A DNA stretch of 64,000 bases from Thermophagus sp052400625 (GTDB lineage Bacteria; Bacteroidota; Bacteroidia; Bacteroidales; Marinilabiliaceae), in assembly GCA_052400625.1 (NCBI GenBank), contig JBQTGH010000003.1, one strand, 5' to 3'. A program made the translations under genes and the position numbers. Shown here piece after piece: positions 9,681-18,328 of the stretch (the first letter of the stretch is position 1; each line of letters begins with the position of its first letter). The notes under the pieces were generated by a model. It was not told where the DNA came from, did not search any database, and saw only the letters and a list, made by a program, of their open reading frames with translations.

Positions 9681-10400
9681 TTAAAAAGACATTGGTACCT
9701 CCATCAACAATATTTCAGCATCGATATTGGCCTTGATCTCTATCTCCTCGGCATCGATGATCCCCAGCCCATCACGGGAATCTAATGCGTGATTACCGAT
9801 ACTTATCTTTCCGGTAAGCACAAAAACATAAACTCCGTTACCTCTCCTTTTCAGTGAATATGTCAAAGAAAAATCTTTATCCAAATCCCCAAGATGAAAC
9901 CAGGCATCCTGGTAAATCCATACCCCCTCATCATCAGGATCGTGCGACAAAATCTGTTGCAGCTTATTTTCCCGCCCCTTCTTATCAAAAGTCATCTGAT
10001 CGTAGCGAGGTGCGACATTTCTTTTATTTGGAACAACCCATATCTGAAGAAATTTAACCGGGGCATGGCTGTTTTTGTTTTTCTCACCGTGCAATACGCC
10101 GGTACCGGCACTCATCACCTGAACATCCCCGCTTTTTATTACCGACGCATTACCCATGTTATCCTTGTGCTCCAAGTCTCCTTCCAGAGGAATACTGATG
10201 ATCTCCATGTTATCATGTGGGTGCATCCCAAACCCCTTACCGGCTTCAACAGTATCGTCGTTTAAAACCCGCAATGCACCAAAGCCCATCCTTGCAGGGT
10301 TATAGTAGTTGGCAAAACTAAAAGTATGATACGTGTCCAACCATCCATGATTGGCATGTCCCCTGCTCTCCGACTTATGTTTAATATACTTCTCTATCAT
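9681..10400 (-). CDS. Pirin family protein (YhhW-like)
   Basis: A 239-residue bicupin of the pirin family. The N-terminal cupin has the metal-binding stretch FGMHPHDNMEIISI and later GTGVLHGEKN. E. coli YhhW and other pirins have quercetinase activity and human pirin binds a transcription factor; the natural substrate in bacteria is unclear. Its stop lies 11 bp from the start of the DUF5996 pseudogene, so the two were probably an operon. Confidence 0.92.
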   Translation of the reverse strand: MIEKYIKHKSESRGHANHGWLDTYHTFSFANYYNPARMGFGALRVLNDDTVEAGKGFGMHPHDNMEIISIPLEGDLEHKDNMGNASVIKSGDVQVMSAGTGVLHGEKNKNSHAPVKFLQIWVVPNKRNVAPRYDQMTFDKKGRENKLQQILSHDPDDEGVWIYQDAWFHLGDLDKDFSLTYSLKRRGNGVYVFVLTGKISIGNHALDSRDGLGIIDAEEIEIKANIDAEILLMEVPMSF

Positions 10401-10739
10401 TTTCTTTTTATTTTAAAACAGTATTGCTGAGATTAAGTTTTTAAACCGAACCAGAATGTTTTATATAACCTTATTTAATTGGAAAAGAAATTCATGCCCA
10501 TCCGTTGACTGGTGGATGCGCATCCATTGACTGAGCTCTTCCATTATCCTACCAACTTATAATTAAGACACCAAAAAAGTCTGCCTCTAAAACTTTTGAT
10601 TAAAGACCGGCTAAAAAGGAAACCCCTTAAAATCGGTCCAACAAAAAACTTCAGAAACAGACTTATAAAAACGGGCAGAGAATATATCACCCAGAATCTC
10701 TAGCAGGAACAATTATGTCCCGACATTTCGCGGTTATAT
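10401..10739. other. Intergenic region, no gene seen
   Basis: Lies between the pirin start and the S9 peptidase stop, both on the minus strand, so it should hold the pirin promoter. I see a short imperfect dyad around GGTGGATGCGCATCCATT near 10510-10535 and nothing else. Confidence 0.4.
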
Positions 10740-12665
10740 TTATTCTAAATCTCCTATATGTTCAGCCAGAAACTGCTCCATAGCACCATAAAAGTCAAAG
10801 CGATTTTCTTCATTTCTGAACCCATGACCTTCGTTGTCTTTAACCATGTATTGTACTTCGATACCTCTTTGCTTCAGTGCTTCTACCATCTGATCCGACT
10901 CGTCTTTATTGACCCGCGGATCGTTTGCGCCCTGAGCAATAAAGAGTGGTGCCTTAATTTTGTCAGCATGAAATACAGGAGAAGTCTCTCTCAGCCTTAA
11001 ACTATCAGTCTGAGGATTACCCACCATTTCGTAAAGCATATCAAGCATTGGTTTCCAATAGGGGGGAATGGTATTCATAAAGGTAAACAGATTGGAAACC
11101 CCCACATAATCCACTCCGGCGGCATAAAGATCGGGCGAAAAAGTCATGCCGGCCAGAGTGGCATATCCACCATAACTACCACCATAAATAGCGATACGAC
11201 TGGAATCGGCAATACCTTTTTCAATAAGCCATTTCACACCATCGGTAATATCGTCTTGCATGGCAAGGCCCCATTGACCAAACGATTTTTCCCAAAACTC
11301 TTTCCCATAGCCGGTAGAGCCTCGGAAATTCATCTGAAGAACAGCATAACCTCGGTTGGCAAGAAACTGAACTTCGGGATTAAAACCCCAGCTATCGCGT
11401 GCCCACGGACCCCCGTGAGGATTCACTACAACAGGCATATTTTTAGCCGTTTCCATGGTATACCCCTTAGGCAATGTAAGATATCCATGAATAGTTAAAC
11501 CGTCGCGGGATTGATAGCTTATCGGAAAGACCTTTGCCATATTATTTTCATCAATCCACGGACTGACATCAGCAATCTTAGTCAACACATCTGATTCCGA
11601 ATCATAATAGAAATAAGCACCGCGCGAACGATCGCTGTAGGTCCGAACAATAAATCGTTTCTCTTCCTTATCCATATCGGTCACGGCAATTTCATATTGT
11701 CCCAGGTCTTGCTCCAGTCGCGCAAAGAGTTTACGGGATTCCTCATCAAAAAAGTGTCTTTCCCGCTTCCAGGAAACGTAGGATGCTGTGGTCAAAACAT
11801 TTCTTTTTCTTGAGTAACTTAAACCATCCACATCATACTCTTCATTTTCATAAAGCACTTCTTCTACCTCTCCCGTCTCAGGATTAAAGATAACAGGAAC
11901 TTTCTTGTCGCGCCCCAGATTGGAAACGGCATACAATTTTTCATTGTCAAAAGTAAAGAAGTAAGGATTCATTTCATCCTTAAAATTGGTTTGAAGAATT
12001 ACTTTAAACTCCTCATCTTCTGTTTTTCGATACAGCAAGGTGGAATTAACGCCCCCCTCAATGGCACCGGCAACCCTTAGTTTTCCGTCATGATCAGTGA
12101 GCCAGAATTGAATATTTCCCGGATTTTGAGCCAACATTTCCATTTCGCCGGTTTCAACATTCAGACGATAAGGATCAAATACGCGGGGATCTCGCTTATT
12201 GAGCCCTACAATCACTTCATCCTCGATGTCACGCAAGTCATCGATAATAATGGTTCGTACATCCGGAAACTGGGTAAGTGCCTTCATATTGGCACCATCT
12301 CTGTCTACTCCAAAAAGCGCATAATTTTCATCTCCTCCGGAATCTTTTAAAAACAACAAACGACCATCATTGGCCCAGAAATATCCTGCAATGTCGCGTT
12401 CCGTTTCGGAGGTGAGGCGAAGAGCCGAATCTCCATCCACCGGCTTAACAAATATATTAAGTCTGCTCTCATAGGGCGCTAGATAAGATACATATTGGCC
12501 ATCCGGAGAAATCTGAAAAGCTGTTTTTTCTGGATTCCGAAAAAAATCTTTCATCGGGATTTTAGGTGCTTTCTCTACTGTAGCCTTTTCATTACAACCA
12601 CTCCCGATTATTGTGATTGCCACAGCAAACAGCATGATTAAAAAGGAATAACATGTCTTTTTCAT
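10740..12665 (-). CDS. S9 family prolyl oligopeptidase-type lipoprotein peptidase
   Basis: A 641-residue serine peptidase exported as a lipoprotein (lipobox IIGSGC). An N-terminal beta-propeller is followed by an alpha/beta-hydrolase. The nucleophile is S497 in YGGSYGGYA, the acid lies in GANDPRVNKDESDQ and the histidine in DNEGHGF near the C-terminus. The length and GGSYGGY motif fit the acylaminoacyl/prolyl oligopeptidase S9C branch. It probably trims oligopeptides in the periplasm, as the DPP-IV homologue at the left edge does. Confidence 0.93.
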   Translation of the reverse strand: MKKTCYSFLIMLFAVAITIIGSGCNEKATVEKAPKIPMKDFFRNPEKTAFQISPDGQYVSYLAPYESRLNIFVKPVDGDSALRLTSETERDIAGYFWANDGRLLFLKDSGGDENYALFGVDRDGANMKALTQFPDVRTIIIDDLRDIEDEVIVGLNKRDPRVFDPYRLNVETGEMEMLAQNPGNIQFWLTDHDGKLRVAGAIEGGVNSTLLYRKTEDEEFKVILQTNFKDEMNPYFFTFDNEKLYAVSNLGRDKKVPVIFNPETGEVEEVLYENEEYDVDGLSYSRKRNVLTTASYVSWKRERHFFDEESRKLFARLEQDLGQYEIAVTDMDKEEKRFIVRTYSDRSRGAYFYYDSESDVLTKIADVSPWIDENNMAKVFPISYQSRDGLTIHGYLTLPKGYTMETAKNMPVVVNPHGGPWARDSWGFNPEVQFLANRGYAVLQMNFRGSTGYGKEFWEKSFGQWGLAMQDDITDGVKWLIEKGIADSSRIAIYGGSYGGYATLAGMTFSPDLYAAGVDYVGVSNLFTFMNTIPPYWKPMLDMLYEMVGNPQTDSLRLRETSPVFHADKIKAPLFIAQGANDPRVNKDESDQMVEALKQRGIEVQYMVKDNEGHGFRNEENRFDFYGAMEQFLAEHIGDLE

Positions 12666-12865
12666 AAACGAAATTTTAAATTATACTTGGATTAAAGAGC
12701 CTTCATTGATTTTTATTTTCCATTAAGGAAAAATGTAAATCTGCTATCACAAAGCTTCCGGATGCATTAAAAAAAGACCATCAATATTATTAACGTAATG
12801 TTTCTTTTTTGATTTTATGCAATCCGAATACTCCAAATCTAAAACAAAACAAGATAAAATATCTA

Positions 12866-12894
12866 TTGCCCTATCCTAACCTATTGTAAATTTG
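12866..12894 (+). promoter_or_regulatory. Bacteroidota-type promoter before the GH97 pseudogene
   Basis: TTG (12866-12868), an 18-base spacer and TAAATTTG (12887-12894) match the Bacteroidota -33/-7 pattern well. It sits 115 bp before the preserved start codon of a decayed GH97 gene, so it is probably its old promoter. The rest of 12666-13009 shows no gene. Confidence 0.55.
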
Positions 12895-13009
12895 CAGAGT
12901 GTAATTTACAACCAATTGATAAGAATATCAAAAAATATTCTTTCCATCTATGGATAATTAATATTGAAGTCACTATAGGAATCTTCTATCAAGGTCGGAA
13001 GGAACTGGC

Positions 13010-13813
13010 ATGACAAGATTATCTTTACTCGTTCTAATTATCACTCTCTTTATTTAGTCATATTCTTTTCAATCTGAATGTATAGGACTAAAAATCGAAT
13101 GTATCCAGAAAAAGCGATACATTATTTTAAAACATGCTAATAAGCACCCAAAGCTATGGACTCCTGCGGGGCATTAAACATCCAAGACATAATGTTGGAT
13201 CCCGGTTGGTAGGTTCCGGGATAGATTAAAAACAACGAAGACCATCCTGCTTCAAATCCATGGATGGTTATTGACGACATTGACATGCCAACGCTCATCA
13301 ACTACGCAAAAGAAAAAATATTGGTTTCATATTGTATTTAAACAGAACTGTCTGGAATAACTATGGCTATCAAGCCATGTTTGATCTTTATGAAAATTGG
13401 GGAATCAAAGAATTAAAAACCAGAATTCATGGACAGAGACTCTTCTTATGGAATAAAAAAAAATCTATAACATACTAAAAGAAGAAGGGTAACGAATGAT
13501 GCTGGTAAACGTGCAGGACAACTTTCGACCGACAGGTCTTGTAAGAAAACACCCATATCTTATGACTGCCCAAGGAATTCGCGGTAATGAATATACCTCT
13601 ACCCACTGGGTCAATCATACCACACGAATCCCATTCTCACGTATGTTAACCGAAGCAACCCATTATACCATCTGCTTTAAAGAATGCGAAAAAAATTACC
13701 CTTCAAAGCTAAAAACATTAAAAGGTCACCAATTTGCCCCGGAAAGTTGTTGCCTCCTTTCGGTTAAATCAAAAAGTGCAAAAGAAATTCATTGGATTTT
13801 TATTAACCACTAA
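13010..13813 (+). pseudogene. Decayed GH97 family glycoside hydrolase
   Basis: Pieces of a GH97 (SusB-like alpha-glucosidase/alpha-galactosidase) remain. A signal peptide starts at 13010 (MTRLSLLVLIITLFI) and meets a TAG at once. Later come MVIDDIDMPTLINYAKEKIL, YQAMFDLYENWGIK, EFMDRD and then a long frame from 13496 with FRPTGLVRKHPYLMTAQGIRG, IPFSRMLTEATHYT and LKGHQFA, all in the order found in GH97. The fragments change frame several times, and about 0.8 kb survives of an expected 2 kb, so the middle of the gene is deleted. The final frame (13496-13813) could be mistaken for a real gene. Confidence 0.82.
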
Positions 13814-13869
13814 AAGGGGGTGCCGAAAGGATAAGTTTTATTTAGCATGTATTTAAAACGAACTCAATT

Positions 13870-14214
13870 TTAAAAGCTCAAAATCTTCCAATCTTCCTTC
13901 AGGTATCCGGTTAAAGGCTCGCCCATGGGAATCACTTCAATTCCTAGTTTTTCCAACTTACCAACCACGCCATAATCAGCTGCACAAACGCTGCAAGCTT
14001 GAACTTTGACACCCGCTTCTTTCAAACCTTTCACTTTTTCCTGCAAGGATGAGTCGGAGGCCAGCAATTTGGTAGACGGCCCCCAAATCACCAGAACCAC
14101 TTCTTGGAACCATTTCTTCATTTTGGCGCCCTGAGCATACATCAAAACCACTTTTTCGGCAACCTCTTTGTCGCCACTGGTCCACAGAACCACAATTCTT
14201 TCTGATTTTTCCAT
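13870..14214 (-). CDS. DsrE family protein
   Basis: A 114-residue DsrE-like protein with the Rossmann-type pattern of the family. VVLWTSGDKEVAEKVVLMYA opens it, VVLVIWGPSTKLLA sits in the middle, and the conserved Cys region is VQACSVCAADYGV. DsrE proteins take part in sulfur-relay chemistry; the small solitary forms are of unknown role. It has its own promoter region facing the PQQ dehydrogenase gene. Confidence 0.88.
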   Translation of the reverse strand: MEKSERIVVLWTSGDKEVAEKVVLMYAQGAKMKKWFQEVVLVIWGPSTKLLASDSSLQEKVKGLKEAGVKVQACSVCAADYGVVGKLEKLGIEVIPMGEPLTGYLKEDWKILSF

Positions 14215-14424
14215 AACATTCTATTTTTGTTCTAATAACAAACCCCAATGTAGGAGTATTGTTCAAAAAATAACATAAGCTTCAATCTCTTATCATTTGT
14301 AATATCCTACCAAACAAAGACAAAATGTAATTGTTTAGGATATAGCGCACTAATATTATTTAAATTACTAATCCATACCTCCCTTTGGTGTAAGAAATAA
14401 TCAAATATTCTAAATCCTGATATT

Positions 14425-15873
14425 ATGCTCAGCAAACAACATATTAAACTTACCGGTCTCTTTTCGATTTTTGTGCTGTCTCTGTGGATAATATTGTCAC
14501 CCACCTCATCAGCAGGTTGTTCTTCAAAAGACTCAATGGATGAGGACCACCCGCACCGCACCGCTGCAATGCTATACACAAACTATTGTGCAGGATGTCA
14601 TGGCATGTATATGGATCGATTCGCAGGAAAAGATCGTCAAGCTCTGTTCCAAAAGCCTAAAAGCTATATGGAAGCAATCATTCGGGATGGAGATGATGAA
14701 ACAGGAATGCCCGCATTTGCAGAGGTTTTCAATGAAGAAGAGATCGAGACCTTGGCCGAATACATCCTCACAGACATAAAGCAAAAAGCAGACAACCATG
14801 AATATCGGCCCACATTTCCAGAAATTGTAAATACAGAAGACCTTTCTTTCCGTATTGATACCGTAGCATCCGGTCTCAACATACCCTGGGGCATGGAATG
14901 GCTGCCCAACGGCGACCTCTTAGTAACCGAACGAAGTGGTGAACTTTTCAGGTTTAGGAACAAGTCTTTCGCTGCAAGAATTCAAGGAGTGCCCAAGGTC
15001 TATGCCAACGGACAGGGCGGACTCCTGGATATTATAATTCATCCCGACTATGAAAACAACGGTTGGATCTATTTAGCCTATTCCGAGCCAGAAGGAAACG
15101 GCGGAAACACCGCGATCATGAGGGCACGACTAAAGGAGAACACTTTGGTTGACCAAGAAAAAATTTTTAAAGCTCAGCCTAATACGCGGAGTGGAGTACA
15201 TTTCGGATGCCGCATGGCTTTTGACAAGGATCATTATCTTTTCTTTTCGGTCGGGGAACGGGGTAATTCATCAAACGCTCAGGATTTGTCAAACCATTGT
15301 GGCAAAATCCATCGTATTCATGACGACGGACGTATCCCTGAAGACAATCCCTTCATCGACACACCAGGTGCCATGACTTCCATATGGTCGTATGGTCACC
15401 GCAATCCGCAGGGACTGACCTTTCACCCCGAAACGGGCATCTTATGGGAAACCGAACATGGCCCCAAAGGCGGAGATGAACTCAATATCATAAAAAAAGG
15501 GGCCAACTACGGATGGCCAGAAATCACCTATGGTATCAACTACAACGGAACCATTATCACCCGCGATACCGCTAAAGCTGGAATGGAACAACCCATCATA
15601 TACTGGACCCCTTCTATTGCGCCAAGCGGCATGGCCTTTGCCAATGCGGAAGTTTATCCACAATGGGCAAACAACATTTTTTCCGGCTCACTAAGCTTCC
15701 GCTATCTGGTGAGAACCGTCCTTTCGGGAAATAAAGTGAAAAAGCACGAGATCATGCTGCGTGAAGCCGGAAGAGTGAGGGTCGTGGAAACCGGACCCGA
15801 TGGTTACCTTTATATTGGTGTGGAAAACCCGGGACTGGTATTTCGTCTTGTCCCCATCGAAAAAGACAATTAG
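14425..15873 (+). CDS. Cytochrome c - PQQ-dependent sugar dehydrogenase fusion
   Basis: A 482-residue periplasmic oxidoreductase. A signal sequence or anchor (about residues 10-30) precedes a small cytochrome c domain with the haem site CAGCH (C55, C58, H59) and the methionine candidate in GMPAF. From about residue 135 follows a soluble aldose sugar dehydrogenase-type beta-propeller (GLNIPWGMEWLPNGDLLVTE, VYANGQGGLLDII, SYGHRNPQGLTFHP, EHGPKGGDELN). PQQ-bound sugar oxidation can thus pass electrons directly to the attached haem. No PQQ synthesis gene is in the window. Confidence 0.92.
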   Translation: MLSKQHIKLTGLFSIFVLSLWIILSPTSSAGCSSKDSMDEDHPHRTAAMLYTNYCAGCHGMYMDRFAGKDRQALFQKPKSYMEAIIRDGDDETGMPAFAEVFNEEEIETLAEYILTDIKQKADNHEYRPTFPEIVNTEDLSFRIDTVASGLNIPWGMEWLPNGDLLVTERSGELFRFRNKSFAARIQGVPKVYANGQGGLLDIIIHPDYENNGWIYLAYSEPEGNGGNTAIMRARLKENTLVDQEKIFKAQPNTRSGVHFGCRMAFDKDHYLFFSVGERGNSSNAQDLSNHCGKIHRIHDDGRIPEDNPFIDTPGAMTSIWSYGHRNPQGLTFHPETGILWETEHGPKGGDELNIIKKGANYGWPEITYGINYNGTIITRDTAKAGMEQPIIYWTPSIAPSGMAFANAEVYPQWANNIFSGSLSFRYLVRTVLSGNKVKKHEIMLREAGRVRVVETGPDGYLYIGVENPGLVFRLVPIEKDN

Positions 15874-16069
15874 AAGGGTAGTTATAAATCATTAGATGCC
15901 AGATGCCGGAAGTGAGAAACGCTGAACTAAATACCTTTAACGCTATACTTCTATCCCTATTTATAGCCATTATAGATCTATGTATTTTAACCCCTAGCTT
16001 CTTACTTCCGAACTCCAAATACGCATCCACTTTTAACCCAATAACCTTTCAAACACATCGGCCTGCTAC

Positions 16070-16711
16070 TTACCTATTGGTCACCACCCCTAACCGGTAG
16101 ATCTCCTCTGATGTTGCCATGCCGTTAGGATTGCATCCGGGCTTTCCTTCCGGTATTTCTATGCCAAGTTTCTGGTAATGTATCAACCAGGCCTCGGGGA
16201 ATTCACCCGTTTGGGGATTTTTAAAAGTCATTGGTTCCAACGAAAAAACCGAGTCGCGCAAGAATGCCCACCAAATAAGTTCACTACAATAGAATCCTGT
16301 ATCTTCAACCACATAGGATTCGTTATATGGTTGCCCGATGACCGAATTGGCCCGTCGGACGGCTTCATTAATACTTCCGGAAAATTCATCCCTCAAACGG
16401 TAAGCAATGGTATATTGTAGGTTGCCATCCTCATCCATCAAAAAAGAATCCAGAGGCTGTTTACAAACCCCTGATTCATAATCCGCATGAACCACATAAA
16501 TATCTTTCCCGACCAATTCCACCAAACCAACATGGGAAAAATGGTTCTCCTCAACGGTATTGGTCACCTCATCAATGGCCTCGGAAAGTCCTGAATCCGT
16601 TTTCCCCCTGAAAAGAAGATCGCCGGTTCGTAGCCCAATATTGTCTGAAGGGTGGCATCCATAAACAATAGCAGACAGCAATAAAAAAATGCAATAATTC
16701 TTTTTTAACAT
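16070..16711 (-). CDS. YiiX-like permuted NlpC/P60 family lipoprotein
   Basis: A 213-residue lipoprotein (lipobox AIVYGC) of the YiiX/YebB family of circularly permuted papain-like enzymes. The histidine comes first (NHFSHVGLVEL) and the cysteine later (TGFYCSELIWWAF), the order typical of this group. It opens with IGLRTGDLLFRG. Likely a peptidase or amidase working at the cell envelope. Six bases separate it from the upstream cupin gene, so the pair is probably cotranscribed. Confidence 0.87.
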   Translation of the reverse strand: MLKKNYCIFLLLSAIVYGCHPSDNIGLRTGDLLFRGKTDSGLSEAIDEVTNTVEENHFSHVGLVELVGKDIYVVHADYESGVCKQPLDSFLMDEDGNLQYTIAYRLRDEFSGSINEAVRRANSVIGQPYNESYVVEDTGFYCSELIWWAFLRDSVFSLEPMTFKNPQTGEFPEAWLIHYQKLGIEIPEGKPGCNPNGMATSEEIYRLGVVTNR

Positions 16712-16716
16712 GATAA

Positions 16717-17037
16717 TTAAAGAAAATCTTCTCGGGAAGGATTAAACACATCGATCAGTGTCCCCTTTTCCAAACAAACCACTCCATGAAGATGGTCTGG
16801 TTCCACAAAAAAGGAATCCCCGGCTTTTAATCTTTGGGTTTCCTCCCCTATAGTCACTTCAAATATTCCCGAAACCACATAAGAGGTTTGACGATGCGGA
16901 TGCCGATGGGGATCTCCTATAGACCCTTTTTCAAAATCGACCTGCACCATCATAATTTCTGAATCATATCCTAAAATACGACGTGTAACGCCTTTCCCAA
17001 CCGTTTCAGAAGATACATCACTTTGTTTAAAAAACAT
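16717..17037 (-). CDS. KdgF-like cupin protein
   Basis: A 106-residue single cupin. The metal motif DPHRHPHRQTSYVVSG and the second box DHLHGVVCLEKG, ending in LIDVFNPSREDFL, match KdgF-like proteins, which open the unsaturated uronates released from pectin and alginate. No uronate pathway gene lies nearby, so the KdgF role is an inference from family only. First gene of a pair with the YiiX-like gene. Confidence 0.83.
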   Translation of the reverse strand: MFFKQSDVSSETVGKGVTRRILGYDSEIMMVQVDFEKGSIGDPHRHPHRQTSYVVSGIFEVTIGEETQRLKAGDSFFVEPDHLHGVVCLEKGTLIDVFNPSREDFL

Positions 17038-17147
17038 TTGAATGAAATTTTAAAAATTTGACATTTAAGCTTTAAACGATATTTTAAGTCCAAAAACAAT
17101 CACAATGCCAGTACTCTTTTAAACGACTGCTAAAAACAACTGCAGAT

Positions 17148-17894
17148 TTACATTCCAACAATAGCAGAAACAACGGTAAAAATACCGGTAAATACATTGA
17201 CCAAAATTACTACCCGTTTAAACTTTTCAGCATTGACCATATCGGCCAGCTTATTTCCCAACGAGGCCCCGACCAGCAACAAGGGGGTATAATATAAAGC
17301 CAGCTTCAGGGAATCTTCGGGAATTAAATTCTCAACATATAAAGCTGCTAATGCAAAAAATGAACTAAACGTACTGAACCAGGCAAAAACGCCTCTAAAA
17401 AGTTCTTTACTATAATTCTTTCGGTTCATGGCAATCACCAGTGGTGGTCCACCTAACGAAACGCTGCCCGATAATATGCCACTCAAAAAACCCGCAAAAA
17501 CAATGGGTTTGTCCAAAAATCGTTTGGCAAGCGGAATGCCCGACAGCATCTTTAACGAAACAAGAACCAATACTGCACCGACTATTATGCGAAGAACTTC
17601 CTCATTCAAATAATCCAGTAAATATATCCCCAAGGGAATACCGCCAAGACTGGCCAGAAACATCGGAATAAAATAATACCAAGATATCCGTTCTCGAATC
17701 TTTAAAAGCAATAAAACACTGGATACCAAATTGAAGATAGTCATAGCTGGCACCAATACCTTAATCGGGTAAATCATCGATAGAAATGGAATTGCTATCA
17801 GGGCAAAGCCAAATCCGGTCATGCCCTTCAACAGTGAGGACATCAATATTACTACCCCACTTATTACCAACAACAATACTGTCAATTCACTCAT
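17148..17894 (-). CDS. TSUP (TauE/SafE) family permease
   Basis: A 248-residue membrane protein with about eight hydrophobic segments. GMTGFGFALIAIPFLSMIYP in the first repeat and GFLSGILSGSVSLGGPPLVI in the second are the paired signature of the TauE/SafE sulfite/anion exporter superfamily. Substrate unknown. A partial copy of the dispersed 103-bp repeat lies directly upstream (17917-17975) and its ATG at 17916 opens a 10-codon frame that overlaps this start codon. Confidence 0.88.
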   Translation of the reverse strand: MSELTVLLLVISGVVILMSSLLKGMTGFGFALIAIPFLSMIYPIKVLVPAMTIFNLVSSVLLLLKIRERISWYYFIPMFLASLGGIPLGIYLLDYLNEEVLRIIVGAVLVLVSLKMLSGIPLAKRFLDKPIVFAGFLSGILSGSVSLGGPPLVIAMNRKNYSKELFRGVFAWFSTFSSFFALAALYVENLIPEDSLKLALYYTPLLLVGASLGNKLADMVNAEKFKRVVILVNVFTGIFTVVSAIVGM

Positions 17895-17916
17895 AAAACC
17901 TTGCTTCCTTTATCAT

Positions 17917-17975
17917 TCGTATAAAATTTACTTATGCCATTGGTCAAATGGAACTCCCATAACCAAATTTTATAC
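17917..17975 (-). repeat. Partial copy (3' part) of the dispersed 103-bp repeat
   Basis: On the minus strand it reads GAGTTCCATTTGACCAATGG and ends in TTTTATACGA before ATG. This is the 3' half of the unit, oriented toward the TSUP permease gene. Confidence 0.75.
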
Positions 17976-18283
17976 TAATCTTTAAAGCTCATCTTAATTG
18001 ATCACGTTCGTTTCATTTGCAATTAAGCATTATTTTAGCAAAAAATATACCTCTACAAAACTATTTAACAACAATTCACAACAAAGAATGAAATCCATAT
18101 ATATCCTACTTGATGCACGGTTACGACCGCTTATCACGCTACATAGAACAAACCTACATATTTAAAAGTTGCTTTTCCTTGTCAAGAAAATGAACAACAA
18201 CTATCAAACTTAACTGCAGACTTCAAATTATTAAAAAAAATCAATTATTACTTCCTCTTTTTAAGCAAAACGACATTTTTTAT

Positions 18284-18291
18284 TACATTTG
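18284..18291 (+). promoter_or_regulatory. Promoter -7 element of gdhA
   Basis: TACATTTG matches the Bacteroidota TAnnTTTG element and would give a leader of about 30 nt. Confidence 0.55.
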
Positions 18292-18328
18292 CACATCCAA
18301 ATAGTCAAAACCTCTAACATTTTTTTAT

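Noticed and set aside
13496..13813. 105-codon frame as an independent gene
   Set aside because: Its sequence is an internal to C-terminal GH97 segment without a start signal; it is part of the decayed gene.
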